Assembly (NCBI GenBank): GCA_964545205.1
Contig: CAZJFH010000022.1
Coordinates: forward strand, 11,731-75,730
DNA length: 64,000 nucleotides
Reading direction: 5' to 3'
Origin: CAZJFH01 sp964545205
Lineage (GTDB): Bacteria > Pseudomonadota > Alphaproteobacteria > Rhodospirillales > Magnetospirillaceae
Shown: piece by piece, positions 42,620-53,592 of the stretch
How positions within the stretch are numbered: the first letter of the stretch is position 1
Layout: every line of letters starts with the position of its first letter
Notes under the pieces: model-generated
Seen by the model: the letters and a program-made list of their open reading frames with translations, nothing else
Database searches by the model: none
What the model was told of the DNA's origin: nothing
Translations under genes and position numbers: made by a program

Positions 42620-44695
42620 ATGTCGTTCGCCGTCCTCATCCATGCGCTTTGCGCGCTCGCCTACGTCGCCGTCGCCGGCGTGCTGCTGCGCCACGGCGCC
42701 GACCGCGCGCTGAAGCCGCGCCTGCTGGCCGGAATCGCGGCGGTCGTCCTGTGGGCCGCCGCCGCCGCCGCCCGCGACGCCGCCGTCGGCGCCGGGGTCG
42801 ACCCGCTGGCGGCGGCCTCCGCCGCCAACGCGCTGCAGGCCCTGGAGATGCTGCTGTGGCTGGCGGTGGCGGCCGGACTGCTGCGCCGCCGCGGCGACTT
42901 GCCGCGCTGGACCGCCGCGGCCGCCGCCGGTTCGGTGGCGCTGGCCGGCATGGTCGCGCTGCCGCCGGTGCTGTGGGTGGCGGGCTGGGCGAGCGGCGGC
43001 ATGATCCTGCCCATCGCCGGCGGCCTCGGCCTGGCGCTGCTGGGCCTGGTGCTGATCGAGAACGTGGCCCGCGGCGCCGCGCCCGGCGGCTTCTGGTCGG
43101 TCAAGTTCCTGGCGATCGGGCTGGGCGGCATCTTCGTCTACGACTTCTTCCTCTATTCCGACGCGCTGCTGTTCCGCCAGCTCGACGTCGACCTGCTGCA
43201 GGCCCGCGGCGCCGTGCACCTGATCCTGGCGCCGGTGCTGGCGCTCGGCGCCACCCGCCGCCCGAACATGCGGCCGCTGTCGGTTTCGCACAGCATGGCC
43301 TTCCACACCGCGGCGCTGCTCGGCGCCGGCTGCTACCTGGTGCTGATGGGGGCGGCCGGGCTGTACGTGCGCGAGTTCGGCGGCCGCTGGGGGCTGGTGC
43401 TGCAGGTCGGATTCCTGTTCGCCAGCGTCGTGCTGCTGGCGGTTCTGGTCGGCTCGGGGCGCATCCGCGCCCATGCCCGCGTGCTCGTCGCCAAGCATTT
43501 CTTCGCCTACAAGTACGACTACCGGGTCGAGTGGCTGCGCTTCATCGCCGCGCTGTCGGAAGGCGGCATGGAGACGGACGCGCGCCGCCGCGTCGTCGGC
43601 GCCGTCGCCAACATCGTCGACAGTCCCGGCGGCGCGCTGTGGCTGCGCGACGAACACGGCGCCCATCACCTCGTCGCCACCCTGAACCAGCCGCGCGCCG
43701 CGCTGCCCGAGCGCCTGGAGCCGGAGCTCGCCGCCTTTCTCGACCAGCAGCGCTGGATTCTGGTCGTCGACGAGTGGCGGGCCCGCGGCGAGCGCTACGG
43801 CGAGCTGACCCTGCCGGCTTGGGTCGAGGCGGCGCCGGTGTGGCTGCTGGTGCCGCTGGCGCGCGAGGACGGGCTGTCCGGCGTGCTGGCGCTGCAGCCG
43901 CCGCGGGCGCCGCGCAAGCTCGATTGGGAGGACTTCGACCTGCTGCGCACGCTGGCCAGCGAGGCCGCCAGCCGGCTGTCGGAGCACGAGGCGATGCAGG
44001 CGCTGGCCGACGCCCGCCAGCTCGAGCTGTTCAACCGCCGCTTCGCGTTCGTGGTCCACGACCTCAAGACCATCATCAGCCAGATGTCGCTGGTGCTGAA
44101 GAACGCCGATGCCCATGCCGGCAACCCGGCGTTCCAGCGCGACCTGGTGGTCAGCGTCGCCGAGTCGGTGGATTCGATGAACGCGCTGCTGGCCCAGATC
44201 AACGCCGAGCGCGGCCGCGCCGACCGCGTCGAGCTGGTCGGCCTGGCGCGCGCCCTGATCGAGCGCCTTCCCGACGGCGCGCCGGTGGCGCTGGACGCGG
44301 CGGTCGCCAGCCTCGACGCCGCCGGCGACGAACGCCGGCTGAAGATGATCCTGACCCATCTGGTCAAGAACGCCCGCGAGGCCGCCGGACCCGCCGGCCG
44401 CGTCACGGTGCGCATCGGCGCCGAGGCCGGGCGCGGCCTGGTCGAGGTCGTCGACGACGGTCCCGGCATGGATGCCGCCTTCGTCCGCGACAAGCTGTTC
44501 CGGCCGTTCGCGTCGACCAAGGACGGCGGCTTCGGCATCGGCGCCTACCAGTGCCGCGAACTGGTTCGCGAGCTCGGCGGCCAGCTCGTCGTCGACAGCA
44601 CTCCCGGGCGCGGCACCACCTTCCGGGTGCTGCTGCCGCTGATCACCCCGGCCCAGCCGCCCGCAGACTCCCCCAAACAGCGAAAGGTCGTATAG
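42620..44695 (+). CDS. prsK: PEP-CTERM system histidine kinase PrsK
   Basis: A 691-residue membrane kinase: about eight hydrophobic segments (1-300), then the diagnostic AKHFFAYKYDYRVEWLRFIAAL. A GAF domain (about 330-460), HisKA with phospho-acceptor near residue 479 in VVHDLKTIISQMSL, and an HATPase domain (VKNAREAAG, DDGPGMD, GGFGIGAYQC) follow. PrsK pairs with PrsR to control exosortase-A polysaccharide loci. It starts seven bases after the sugar-transferase gene and ends immediately before prsR. Confidence 0.92.
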   Translation: MSFAVLIHALCALAYVAVAGVLLRHGADRALKPRLLAGIAAVVLWAAAAAARDAAVGAGVDPLAAASAANALQALEMLLWLAVAAGLLRRRGDLPRWTAAAAAGSVALAGMVALPPVLWVAGWASGGMILPIAGGLGLALLGLVLIENVARGAAPGGFWSVKFLAIGLGGIFVYDFFLYSDALLFRQLDVDLLQARGAVHLILAPVLALGATRRPNMRPLSVSHSMAFHTAALLGAGCYLVLMGAAGLYVREFGGRWGLVLQVGFLFASVVLLAVLVGSGRIRAHARVLVAKHFFAYKYDYRVEWLRFIAALSEGGMETDARRRVVGAVANIVDSPGGALWLRDEHGAHHLVATLNQPRAALPERLEPELAAFLDQQRWILVVDEWRARGERYGELTLPAWVEAAPVWLLVPLAREDGLSGVLALQPPRAPRKLDWEDFDLLRTLASEAASRLSEHEAMQALADARQLELFNRRFAFVVHDLKTIISQMSLVLKNADAHAGNPAFQRDLVVSVAESVDSMNALLAQINAERGRADRVELVGLARALIERLPDGAPVALDAAVASLDAAGDERRLKMILTHLVKNAREAAGPAGRVTVRIGAEAGRGLVEVVDDGPGMDAAFVRDKLFRPFASTKDGGFGIGAYQCRELVRELGGQLVVDSTPGRGTTFRVLLPLITPAQPPADSPKQRKVV

Positions 44696-44697
44696 CC

Positions 44698-46074
<1,377 letters not shown>

Positions 46075-46111
46075 CCGCTCACTAGCCAATCCAAACCTCC
46101 GGAGGAAAGCC

Positions 46112-48934
46112 ATGCCTACCCGCCCCCGCCGTCCCTTCGCCCGACTCCCCCTGAGGGCGATCGGCCTTGCCTGCGCCACCTGGGTCTCCGTCGTCGCCCT
46201 GTCGAGCGGCGGCGCGCTCGCCGACGCCGAGGCCTCGCGCGAGTACCTGCGCGACGCCGAGGAATACCTGTCCGGCGGCGACGTCCGTTCGGCGATCATC
46301 CAGTTCAAGAACGCCGTTCGCGCCGATCCCGACAACGCCGAGGCGCGGCTCGCGCTGGGCATGGCCTATCTGGGCGGCGGCGATCCGGTCTCGGCCGAGA
46401 AGGAACTGCGGGTGGCCCGCGAGAAGGGGCTCGACGAGGAGCGGGTCGCGGCGCCGCTGGCCCGCGCGCTGGTCATCCAGGGCAAGATCGACGAGCTGTT
46501 CACCGCGGTGCCGCGCGGCGACCGCGCCCCCGAGGTCGAGGGCGAGGTGCTGCTGTGGTACGGCTACGCCCATGCGGCGCACGGCAAGCTGGACGCCGCC
46601 AAGGTCGCCTTCGAGGAATCGGCGCGGCTGCTCGCCGCAGATCCGCGGCCGCGCCTCGGACTGGCGCAGCTGCACATCCAGTCGCGCGAGCTTGCCGCCG
46701 CGGTGGCGGCGGCCGAGCAGGCGGCGTCGATGGCCGGCAACCCCCAGGACCGCGCCGAGGCGCTGGCGATCAAGGGCGAGGCGACGCGGATGGATGGCGA
46801 CGCCGAGGCGGCGCGCCGGCTGTTCAACGAGGCGCTGATGGCCGACCCGGTCAACCGCGTCGCGCTCATCGGTCGCGCCTCGGTGGCGCTGGGCGCCGGC
46901 GACGCCGACGCCGCCGCGGGCGACGTCAAGGCGGCCCTCGACGTGCGGCCGCAGGATCCCGTCGCCAACTACCTGATGGCGGCCATCCACACCAGCCGCA
47001 AGGACGCCGACGCCGCCATCGAGATCCTGCAGCAGCCCGCGCTGCAGAACTTCCCGCCGGCGCAGTTCCTGAAGGCCAACCTGCACTTCCGGCGCGGCGA
47101 GACCGCGCTGGCCCGCCAGGCGCTCGAACGCTATCAGGGCATGGTCGGCCAGGACGCGCGCAGCACCCGGCTCAAGGCCACCATCCTGCTGGGCGAGCGC
47201 GAGGCCGAACAGGCGATTCCGCTGCTCCAGGCCCTGGCCGAGCACGACCCCTCGGACCCGCAGGTCCCGGCCCTGCTCGCCGCCGCCCACATGCAGATCG
47301 GCGACAACGAGGCCGCCGCCAAATGGCTCGACAAGGCCGTCGAGCTGGGGCCGGACGACCCCGGCAGCCGCACCCGCTTCGCCCTCGGCCAGATGCAGAT
47401 GGGCCAGACCGAGGACGCGATCAACATGTTGCGCTCGGTCACCGAGCAGGACCCCGAATCGATGCAGGCGCGCCTGCTGCTGGCGCTCGCCCACATGCGC
47501 GGTGGCAGCTTCGAGGACGCGCGCGCCACCGCCGAGGAACTGCGCGCCCAGATTCCCGACAGCCCGGTGCCCGACAACCTGATCGGCGGCGCCTATCTCG
47601 CCGACGGCAAGATCGACGCCGCCCGCGCGGCCTTCGAGGCGGCGCTGGAGAAGCGGGCCGATTTCGGCCCGGCGCTGATGAACCTGGCCCGGCTGCACCA
47701 GCGCCAGGGCGATCACGAGCAGGCGCGCCGGCGCTATCTCGAGGCCAGCGAAGGCGCCGGCACCGCCGTCCAGGCCTATATGGGCCTGGCGGACCTGGAA
47801 ACGGCGCGCCGGCAGCCCGATGCCGCCATGGCGTGGCTGGACAAGGCGATCGCCGCCCAGCCCGAGGCGACGGCGCCGCGCATCCGCATGATCGAGCTGC
47901 TGCTCGCCGGCGGCCAGCCCCAGAAGGCGCTGTCGGCCGCCCGCGAGCTGGTGCGGGTCGCCGAGGGCAAGCCCGAGGCGCTGCGCACGATGGCCCAGGC
48001 GCAGTGGCAGGCCGGCGAGAAGGCCAGCGCCATCGTCACCCTGCGCCAGGCCGCCGAGATGCTGCCGCGCTCGCCGCAGATCCGGGTCGAGTTGGCGCGG
48101 GCGCTGGTGCGCAACGGCGACGAGACCGCGGCCGAGCAGATGCTGAACCAGGCGGTGCAGCTCGACCCCGGCTACCTGCCGGCGCGCACCGAACTGGTGG
48201 CGCTGCGGCTGCGCAAGGGCGACCAGGCCGGCGCCGTCGCGCTGGCCGAGGCGTGGCGGCGGGCCGATCCCGACAACGCGGCCGCCGCCATCCTGCTGGC
48301 CGACGTCCAGCAGCGCGCCGGCCGCGCCGACGAGGCGCTGGCGGTCGTCGCCGAAGCCGCCGAGCGTCACCCCGATTCCGCGCCGCTGGCGGTGCGCGCC
48401 GCCGAGCTGACCGCCATGGCAGGCAAGCCCGAGGACGCCGCCGCGCGCCTGGCGCGCTGGGTCGAGGAGCATCCCGACGCGCCCCAGGCCCGCATGGCGC
48501 TGGGCAGTCTGCAGTTGCGGCTGGGCCGCTACGACGCGGCCGTCGCCAGTTTCGAGACCCTGGTCGCCGCCAATGCCGGCAACGCGCTGGTGTTCAACAA
48601 CCTGGCCTGGCTCTACGACCGCAGCGGCGACGCGCGGGCGCTGGAATATGCCCGCCGCGCCCACGACCTGGCGCCCGATTCGCCCGAGATCGCCGACACC
48701 CTGGGCTACCTGCTGGTGCGCAAGGGCGAGGTCGAGCGCGGGCTGGCGCTGATCCAGCAGGCGCACGCCAAGCTGAAGGACATGCCCGAGGTCCGCTACC
48801 ACCTCGCCGTCGCGCTCGACGCCGCCGGCCGCAAGGACGAGGCGCGGCAGGTTCTCGACGCGCTGATCGACGAGGGACCGGCCTTCGAGCAGGCCTCGGC
48901 GGCCAAGGCGCTGCATCGGCAGCTGTCGCGCTAG
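46112..48934 (+). CDS. prsT: PEP-CTERM system TPR-repeat protein PrsT
   Basis: A 940-residue periplasmic superhelix of about 24 TPR-like repeats after a signal peptide (cleavage near ALA|DAEA, residue 38). The first repeats read EEYLSGGDVRSAIIQFKNAVRADPDNAEARLALG, the usual PrsT opening (given here in part). Many PrsT homologues are lipoproteins, but there is no convincing lipobox here. It probably organises polymerisation or export. ATG 46112 follows CGGAGGAAAG. The strict prsK-prsR-prsT order supports all three calls. Confidence 0.9.
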   Translation: MPTRPRRPFARLPLRAIGLACATWVSVVALSSGGALADAEASREYLRDAEEYLSGGDVRSAIIQFKNAVRADPDNAEARLALGMAYLGGGDPVSAEKELRVAREKGLDEERVAAPLARALVIQGKIDELFTAVPRGDRAPEVEGEVLLWYGYAHAAHGKLDAAKVAFEESARLLAADPRPRLGLAQLHIQSRELAAAVAAAEQAASMAGNPQDRAEALAIKGEATRMDGDAEAARRLFNEALMADPVNRVALIGRASVALGAGDADAAAGDVKAALDVRPQDPVANYLMAAIHTSRKDADAAIEILQQPALQNFPPAQFLKANLHFRRGETALARQALERYQGMVGQDARSTRLKATILLGEREAEQAIPLLQALAEHDPSDPQVPALLAAAHMQIGDNEAAAKWLDKAVELGPDDPGSRTRFALGQMQMGQTEDAINMLRSVTEQDPESMQARLLLALAHMRGGSFEDARATAEELRAQIPDSPVPDNLIGGAYLADGKIDAARAAFEAALEKRADFGPALMNLARLHQRQGDHEQARRRYLEASEGAGTAVQAYMGLADLETARRQPDAAMAWLDKAIAAQPEATAPRIRMIELLLAGGQPQKALSAARELVRVAEGKPEALRTMAQAQWQAGEKASAIVTLRQAAEMLPRSPQIRVELARALVRNGDETAAEQMLNQAVQLDPGYLPARTELVALRLRKGDQAGAVALAEAWRRADPDNAAAAILLADVQQRAGRADEALAVVAEAAERHPDSAPLAVRAAELTAMAGKPEDAAARLARWVEEHPDAPQARMALGSLQLRLGRYDAAVASFETLVAANAGNALVFNNLAWLYDRSGDARALEYARRAHDLAPDSPEIADTLGYLLVRKGEVERGLALIQQAHAKLKDMPEVRYHLAVALDAAGRKDEARQVLDALIDEGPAFEQASAAKALHRQLSR

Positions 48935-48948
48935 GGCGGCGATCCATC

Positions 48949-48973
48949 GACCCCCGGGCCGGGCCCGGGGGTC
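48949..48973 (+). terminator. GC-rich hairpin after prsT
   Basis: GACCCCCGGG and CCCGGGGGTC are perfect 10-base arms around a five-base loop. No T-tract follows, so it may slow transcription or protect mRNA ends rather than act as a full intrinsic terminator before the glycosyltransferase gene. Confidence 0.5.
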
Positions 48974-49005
48974 ACCGGCATGTCTGCAACCAGAGGACCC
49001 CGGCG

Positions 49006-50226
49006 TTGCGCATCCTGACCTTCACCACGCTCTTTCCCAACGCGGCGCGGCCGCATCACGGGGTGTTCGTCGAGAACCGGCTGCGCCATCTGGTGGCCAG
49101 CGGCCATGTCGAGGCGCGGGTGGTCGCGCCGACGCCGTGGTTCCCGTTCACGAGCGAACGCTTCGGCGACTGGGCGCGCTGGGCGCGGGCGCCGCGGTTC
49201 GAGAGCCGCCACGGCCTGGCCGTGCACCATCCGCGCTATCCGCTGCCGCCGGCGATCGGCATGAACCCGGCGCCGTTCCTGCTGGCCGCCGCCGCCTGGC
49301 CGCGGGTGCGGCGGCTGGTCGCCGCGGGCTTCGATCCCGACCTGATCGACGCCCACTACTTCTATCCCGACGGCGTCGCCGCGGCGCTGATCGCCCGCCG
49401 CCTCGGCAAGCCGTACACGATCACCGGCCGCGGCTCCGACCTGACGCAACTGCCCGAGCATCCGCTGCCGCGGCGCCTGATCCGCTGGGCGGCCAGAGGC
49501 GCCGGCGGGCTGATCACCGTTTGCCAGTCGCTCAAGGACGACCTCGTCCGCCTCGGCCTGGCCGCCGAGCGGGTGCGGGTGCTGCGCAACGGCGTCGACC
49601 TCGCGATGTTCCGGCCGGCCGACCGGCCGGCGGCGCGGGCGCGGCTGGGTTTCTCGCGGCCGACGCTGCTGTTCGTCGGCCACCTCATCCCGCGCAAGAA
49701 CCAGGCCCTGGCGATCCGCGCCCTGCCGCTGCTGCCCGACGTCGCGCTGGCGATGGCCGGCGACGGTCCCGACCGCGAGGCGCTGGCCGGGCTCGCCCGG
49801 GCGCTGGGGGTCGCCGAGCGCGTCCGCTTCCTCGGCCTGATCCCGCACGAGCGGTTGGCCGAGGCCTACACCGCCGCCGACGCGCTGGTGCTGAGCACCC
49901 GGCGCGAGGGCTGGCCCAACGTGCTGCTGGAAGCGATGGCCTGCGGCACGCCGGTGGTGGCGACGGCGGTCTCGGGCATCCCCGAGGTCGTCACCGCCCC
50001 CGAGGCCGGCCGCCTGGTCCACGAGCACACGCCGGAGGCGCTGGCCGCCGCGATCGCCGGCCTGCTCGCGGCACCGCCGTCCCGCGCCGCCACCCGCGCC
50101 TATGCCGAGCGCTACAGCTGGGACGCCACCACGCAGGGCCAGCTCGACCTGTTCGCGGCCATCCTCGGGCGCGAGGCGCCCAGGCTCGACACCGCGTCCG
50201 CCCGTCCGGCGGCGCGCATCGCCTGA
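49006..50226 (+). CDS. Glycosyltransferase, GT4 family
   Basis: A 406-residue GT-B enzyme adding a sugar to the lipid-linked repeat unit at the cytoplasmic face. The N-terminal domain begins ILTFTTLFPNAARPHHGVFVENRL. The nucleotide-sugar domain has FVGHLIPRKNQALAIRAL, RVRFLGLIPHERLAEAY and the E-x7-E motif in EGWPNVLLEAMACGTPVV. The start is TTG 49006 with AGAGGA eight bases upstream; no ATG exists near the N-terminus. Donor and acceptor are not predictable. Confidence 0.9.
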   Translation: MRILTFTTLFPNAARPHHGVFVENRLRHLVASGHVEARVVAPTPWFPFTSERFGDWARWARAPRFESRHGLAVHHPRYPLPPAIGMNPAPFLLAAAAWPRVRRLVAAGFDPDLIDAHYFYPDGVAAALIARRLGKPYTITGRGSDLTQLPEHPLPRRLIRWAARGAGGLITVCQSLKDDLVRLGLAAERVRVLRNGVDLAMFRPADRPAARARLGFSRPTLLFVGHLIPRKNQALAIRALPLLPDVALAMAGDGPDREALAGLARALGVAERVRFLGLIPHERLAEAYTAADALVLSTRREGWPNVLLEAMACGTPVVATAVSGIPEVVTAPEAGRLVHEHTPEALAAAIAGLLAAPPSRAATRAYAERYSWDATTQGQLDLFAAILGREAPRLDTASARPAARIA

Positions 50227-50248
50227 CCAACGAACGCCAGGAGAAGTC

Positions 50249-52390
50249 ATGACCAAACGCCGCGTATGCCTGGTGGGGGCCGGCGCCATCGCCCAGACCC
50301 ATGCCGAGGCGCTCCGCAACGTCCCCGGCGTCGAGATCGCCGCCGTCGTCGACCCCAACCGCGCCGCCGCCGAGGCGCTGGCGCGCCGGCACGGCGCCCG
50401 CGCCTGGGACTCCGCCGCCGAGCTGCTGGACAAGGACCGGCCCGGCGCCGCCCACGTGCTGGTGCCGCCGGATCTCCACGGCAAGGTGGCGCTGCCCTTC
50501 GTCGCGGCGGGCGTGCCGGTGCTGGTCGAGAAGCCGCTCTGCGCCTCGGGCGAGGAGACGCGCGGCCTGATCGCGGCGGCCGAGCGCGCCGGCGCGGTGC
50601 TGGGCGTCAACCAGAACTTCGTCTTCCATCCCGCCTTCCGGCGGCTGGCGGAAGCGGTGGCGCGCTCGGGTCCGCTGCGGGCCGTCGATTGCCTCTACAA
50701 CGTGCCGCTGCGCCAGATGGCGGCGCGCCAGTTCGGCCACTGGATGTTCCGCCAGCCCAAGAACATCCTGCTGGAGCAGGCGGTGCATCCGCTGTCGCAG
50801 ATCATGGCGCTGGCCGGGCCGTTCGCCGAGCTGTCGCTGAAGGCCGGGCCGGCGCAGGAGATCGCGCCCGGCGTGCCGTTCCACGCCACCGCCGCGGTGA
50901 CCGGCACCTGCGGCGGTTCGGTGCCGTTCCAGATGCAGTTCGGCGTCGGGCGCGAATACCCGTTCTGGCAGCTCACGGCGATCTGCGACGACGGCGTCGT
51001 CGTCGCCGACATGCTCGCCAACCGCTGCGTCGTCTACGGCCGCACCAAGTGGCTGGAGCCCGTCGACACCATGCTGGTCGGCGGCGGCGCCGGCCTGCGG
51101 CTGCTCGGCGACAGCCTCGGCAACGGCGCCAATTACGTGCTGTCGCTGCTCAAGCTGAAGCCGCGCTCGGATCCGTTCTACCGCAGCATGCACGGCAGCA
51201 TCGCCGACTTCCACGCCGCCCTCGACGCCGGCCGCGCGCCGCGCAGCGACGGCGCCTTCGGCCTGGCGCTGATCGAGGCCTGCGAGGCGATGGCCGCCGA
51301 GGCGTTCCGCGAGGCGGCGCCGCAGCCCCCGGCGGCCGGCGGCGGCGACTACGACGTCGCCGTGCTCGGCGGCACCGGCTTCATCGGCCGTCACGTCGTC
51401 TCGCGCCTGCTCGCCGACGGCTGGCGCGTCGGCGTGATGGCGCGCAACTTCGCCAATCTCGCGCCGGTGTTCAGCCGGCCCGGCGTCACCCTGGTGCGCG
51501 GCGACGTGCGCAGGGCCGAGGACGTCGCCCGCGCGGTCCAGCCGGCGCGGCTGGTCGTCAACCTGGCCCATGGCGGCGGCGGCGCCGACTTCGCCGCCAT
51601 CCGCGACGCCATGGTCGGCTCGGCGGCGCTGGTCGCCGAAGCCTGCCTGGCCAACGGCATCGAGCGGCTGATCCATGTCGGCTCGATCGCCGGGCTGTAT
51701 TGCGGCGATCCCGGTGCCGTCGTGACCGGCGCCACGCCGACCGACCCGCGCCCCGAAAAGCGCGCCGACTATTCGCGCGCCAAGGCGCTGGCCGACGACG
51801 CCCTGACGACGATGGCGCGCGAGCGCGGACTGCCGCTGTGCATCCTGCGCCCCGGCGTCGTGGTCGGCGAGGGGGCGCCGCCGTTCCACACCGGCGTCGG
51901 CTTCCACAACAACGACCAGCACTGCCTGGGCTGGAACGACGGTCGCAACCCGCTGCCCTTCGTCCTGGTCGAGGACGTCGCCGACGCGATCGCCCGCGCG
52001 CTGACCAGCGCGGCGGCGGCGGGGCGCTGCTACAACCTGGTCGGCGACGTGCGCCTGAGCGCGCGCGAATACATCGCCGAGGTGGCGGCGGTGCTGGGGC
52101 GGCCGCTGGTCTACCATCCGCAGAGCCCGGTCAAGCTGTGGGCGGTCGAGTTCGGCAAATGGCTGATCAAGCGCGCCGTCGGCCGCAAGGCGCCGGCGCC
52201 GACGCTCTACGACCTGCGCTCGCGCGGGCTGGTCGCCCGCTTCGACACCGACGACGCCAAGCGCGACCTCGGCTGGGCGCCGCAGGCCGACCGCGCCGCC
52301 TTCCTGCGCGCCGCCATCGGCGCCCGGCCGGCGGCGGCCTCGCAACCGCCGCCGGCGCGGCCGGCCGACGCGCTCGAGGCGGCGCAATGA
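50249..52390 (+). CDS. Fusion of a Gfo/Idh/MocA dehydrogenase and an SDR epimerase/dehydratase
   Basis: A 713-residue two-enzyme protein. Residues 1-350 are a Gfo/Idh/MocA oxidoreductase: CLVGAGAIAQTH at the start and VEKPLC near residue 93. Residues 365-690 are an extended SDR: GGTGFIGRHVV near residue 373, and Tyr-x3-Lys in ADYSRAKALADDA near residue 506. Such enzymes make modified nucleotide sugars, and joining them suggests consecutive steps. The reading frame is continuous, with CAGGAG before ATG 50249. A Pro/Ala linker joins the two halves and another ends the protein. Confidence 0.88.
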   Translation: MTKRRVCLVGAGAIAQTHAEALRNVPGVEIAAVVDPNRAAAEALARRHGARAWDSAAELLDKDRPGAAHVLVPPDLHGKVALPFVAAGVPVLVEKPLCASGEETRGLIAAAERAGAVLGVNQNFVFHPAFRRLAEAVARSGPLRAVDCLYNVPLRQMAARQFGHWMFRQPKNILLEQAVHPLSQIMALAGPFAELSLKAGPAQEIAPGVPFHATAAVTGTCGGSVPFQMQFGVGREYPFWQLTAICDDGVVVADMLANRCVVYGRTKWLEPVDTMLVGGGAGLRLLGDSLGNGANYVLSLLKLKPRSDPFYRSMHGSIADFHAALDAGRAPRSDGAFGLALIEACEAMAAEAFREAAPQPPAAGGGDYDVAVLGGTGFIGRHVVSRLLADGWRVGVMARNFANLAPVFSRPGVTLVRGDVRRAEDVARAVQPARLVVNLAHGGGGADFAAIRDAMVGSAALVAEACLANGIERLIHVGSIAGLYCGDPGAVVTGATPTDPRPEKRADYSRAKALADDALTTMARERGLPLCILRPGVVVGEGAPPFHTGVGFHNNDQHCLGWNDGRNPLPFVLVEDVADAIARALTSAAAAGRCYNLVGDVRLSAREYIAEVAAVLGRPLVYHPQSPVKLWAVEFGKWLIKRAVGRKAPAPTLYDLRSRGLVARFDTDDAKRDLGWAPQADRAAFLRAAIGARPAAASQPPPARPADALEAAQ

Positions 52391-53535
52391 ACGCGGTGCC
52401 GCGGCGACGGCGGCTGCTGCACGTCTTCGCGACCTTCGCCGTCGGCGGGCCGCAGATCCGCTTCTGCCAGCTGGCCGACGCGCTGGGTGGGCGCTACGAG
52501 CATGTCGTGGTGGCGATGGACGGCGCCTACGCCTGCGCCGAGCGCCTCGCCCCCGGCCGGGCGGTGGTCTTTCCGCGGCTGGAGCCGCCGCGCGGCAACC
52601 TGCTCGCCCGCGTGAGGGGCTTGCGCACCATGCTGGCGGCGATCCGCCCCGACGTGTTGCTGACCTACAACTGGGGCGCCATCGAATGGGCCGCCGCCAA
52701 CCTGCCGCCGGCGCTGCCGCACGTCCATGTCGCCGACGGATTCGGGCCGGAGGAGGCGGGCGGCCAGTTGCGCCGCCGGGTGCTGTTCCGGCGCGCGGTG
52801 CTGCGCTGGGCCGACGCCGTGGTGCTGCCCTCGCGGCTGCTGCACGGCATCGCCCGCGACGTCTGGAAGCTGCCCGAGCGGCGGCTGGCCTACGTGCCCA
52901 ACGGCATCGACTGCGACCGCTTCGCGGCGCCGCGCGATCCCGGCTTCGCCGCCCGGCTCGGGCTGGCCGGGCTGCCGCTGATCGGCACCGTCGCGGCGCT
53001 GCGGGCCGAGAAGAATCTCGGCCGGCTGCTCGACACCTTCGCGGCGCTGGAGCGGCCGGCCGGACTGGTGATCGCCGGCGACGGTCCCGAGCGCCCGGCG
53101 CTGGAGGCCCGCGCGGCACGGCTGGGCGTGGCCGAGCGGGTGCGCTTCCTGGGCCATGTCGCGGCGCCCGAGACGGTGCTGGCCAATCTCGACCTCTACG
53201 CCCTGTCCTCGGACACCGAGCAGATGCCCTACGGCGTCATTGAGGCGATGGCGGCGGGGCTGCCGGTGGCGGCGACCGATGTCGGCGACGTCGCGGCGAT
53301 GGTCGCCGAGCCCAACCGCCGCTTCGTCGTCGCGCCGCAGGCCCTGGGCGGCGCCCTCGCCGCGCTGCTCGACGCGCCGCCGACCCGGCGGGCGCTCGGC
53401 GAAGCCAACCGGACCCGCGCGCGCGCCGAGTTCGACCTCGCCCGCATGGTCGCCGCCTGGGATTCCTTGTTCTGCCTGCAGCGAAAGGCTGGATTGAGCG
53501 CGCGGCAAGGCTCGCCGGCGCCCGAGCGACTATAA
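52387..53535 (+). CDS. Glycosyltransferase, GT4 family
   Basis: A 382-residue GT-B enzyme. It opens LLHVFATFAVGGPQIRFCQLADAL. The C-terminal domain has GTVAALRAEKNLGRLLDTFAAL, ERVRFLGHV and a donor-site motif reading DTEQMPYGVIEAMAAGLPVAATDVG. It overlaps the fusion gene as ATGA and is the last gene of the rightward polysaccharide run. The sugar is unknown. Confidence 0.9.
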   Translation: MNAVPRRRRLLHVFATFAVGGPQIRFCQLADALGGRYEHVVVAMDGAYACAERLAPGRAVVFPRLEPPRGNLLARVRGLRTMLAAIRPDVLLTYNWGAIEWAAANLPPALPHVHVADGFGPEEAGGQLRRRVLFRRAVLRWADAVVLPSRLLHGIARDVWKLPERRLAYVPNGIDCDRFAAPRDPGFAARLGLAGLPLIGTVAALRAEKNLGRLLDTFAALERPAGLVIAGDGPERPALEARAARLGVAERVRFLGHVAAPETVLANLDLYALSSDTEQMPYGVIEAMAAGLPVAATDVGDVAAMVAEPNRRFVVAPQALGGALAALLDAPPTRRALGEANRTRARAEFDLARMVAAWDSLFCLQRKAGLSARQGSPAPERL

Positions 53536-53592
53536 TAGCGTTGACGGCCGGATGGGCCGGCCGTCGCGAAACCTCGGACAGGAGGCGTAGCC

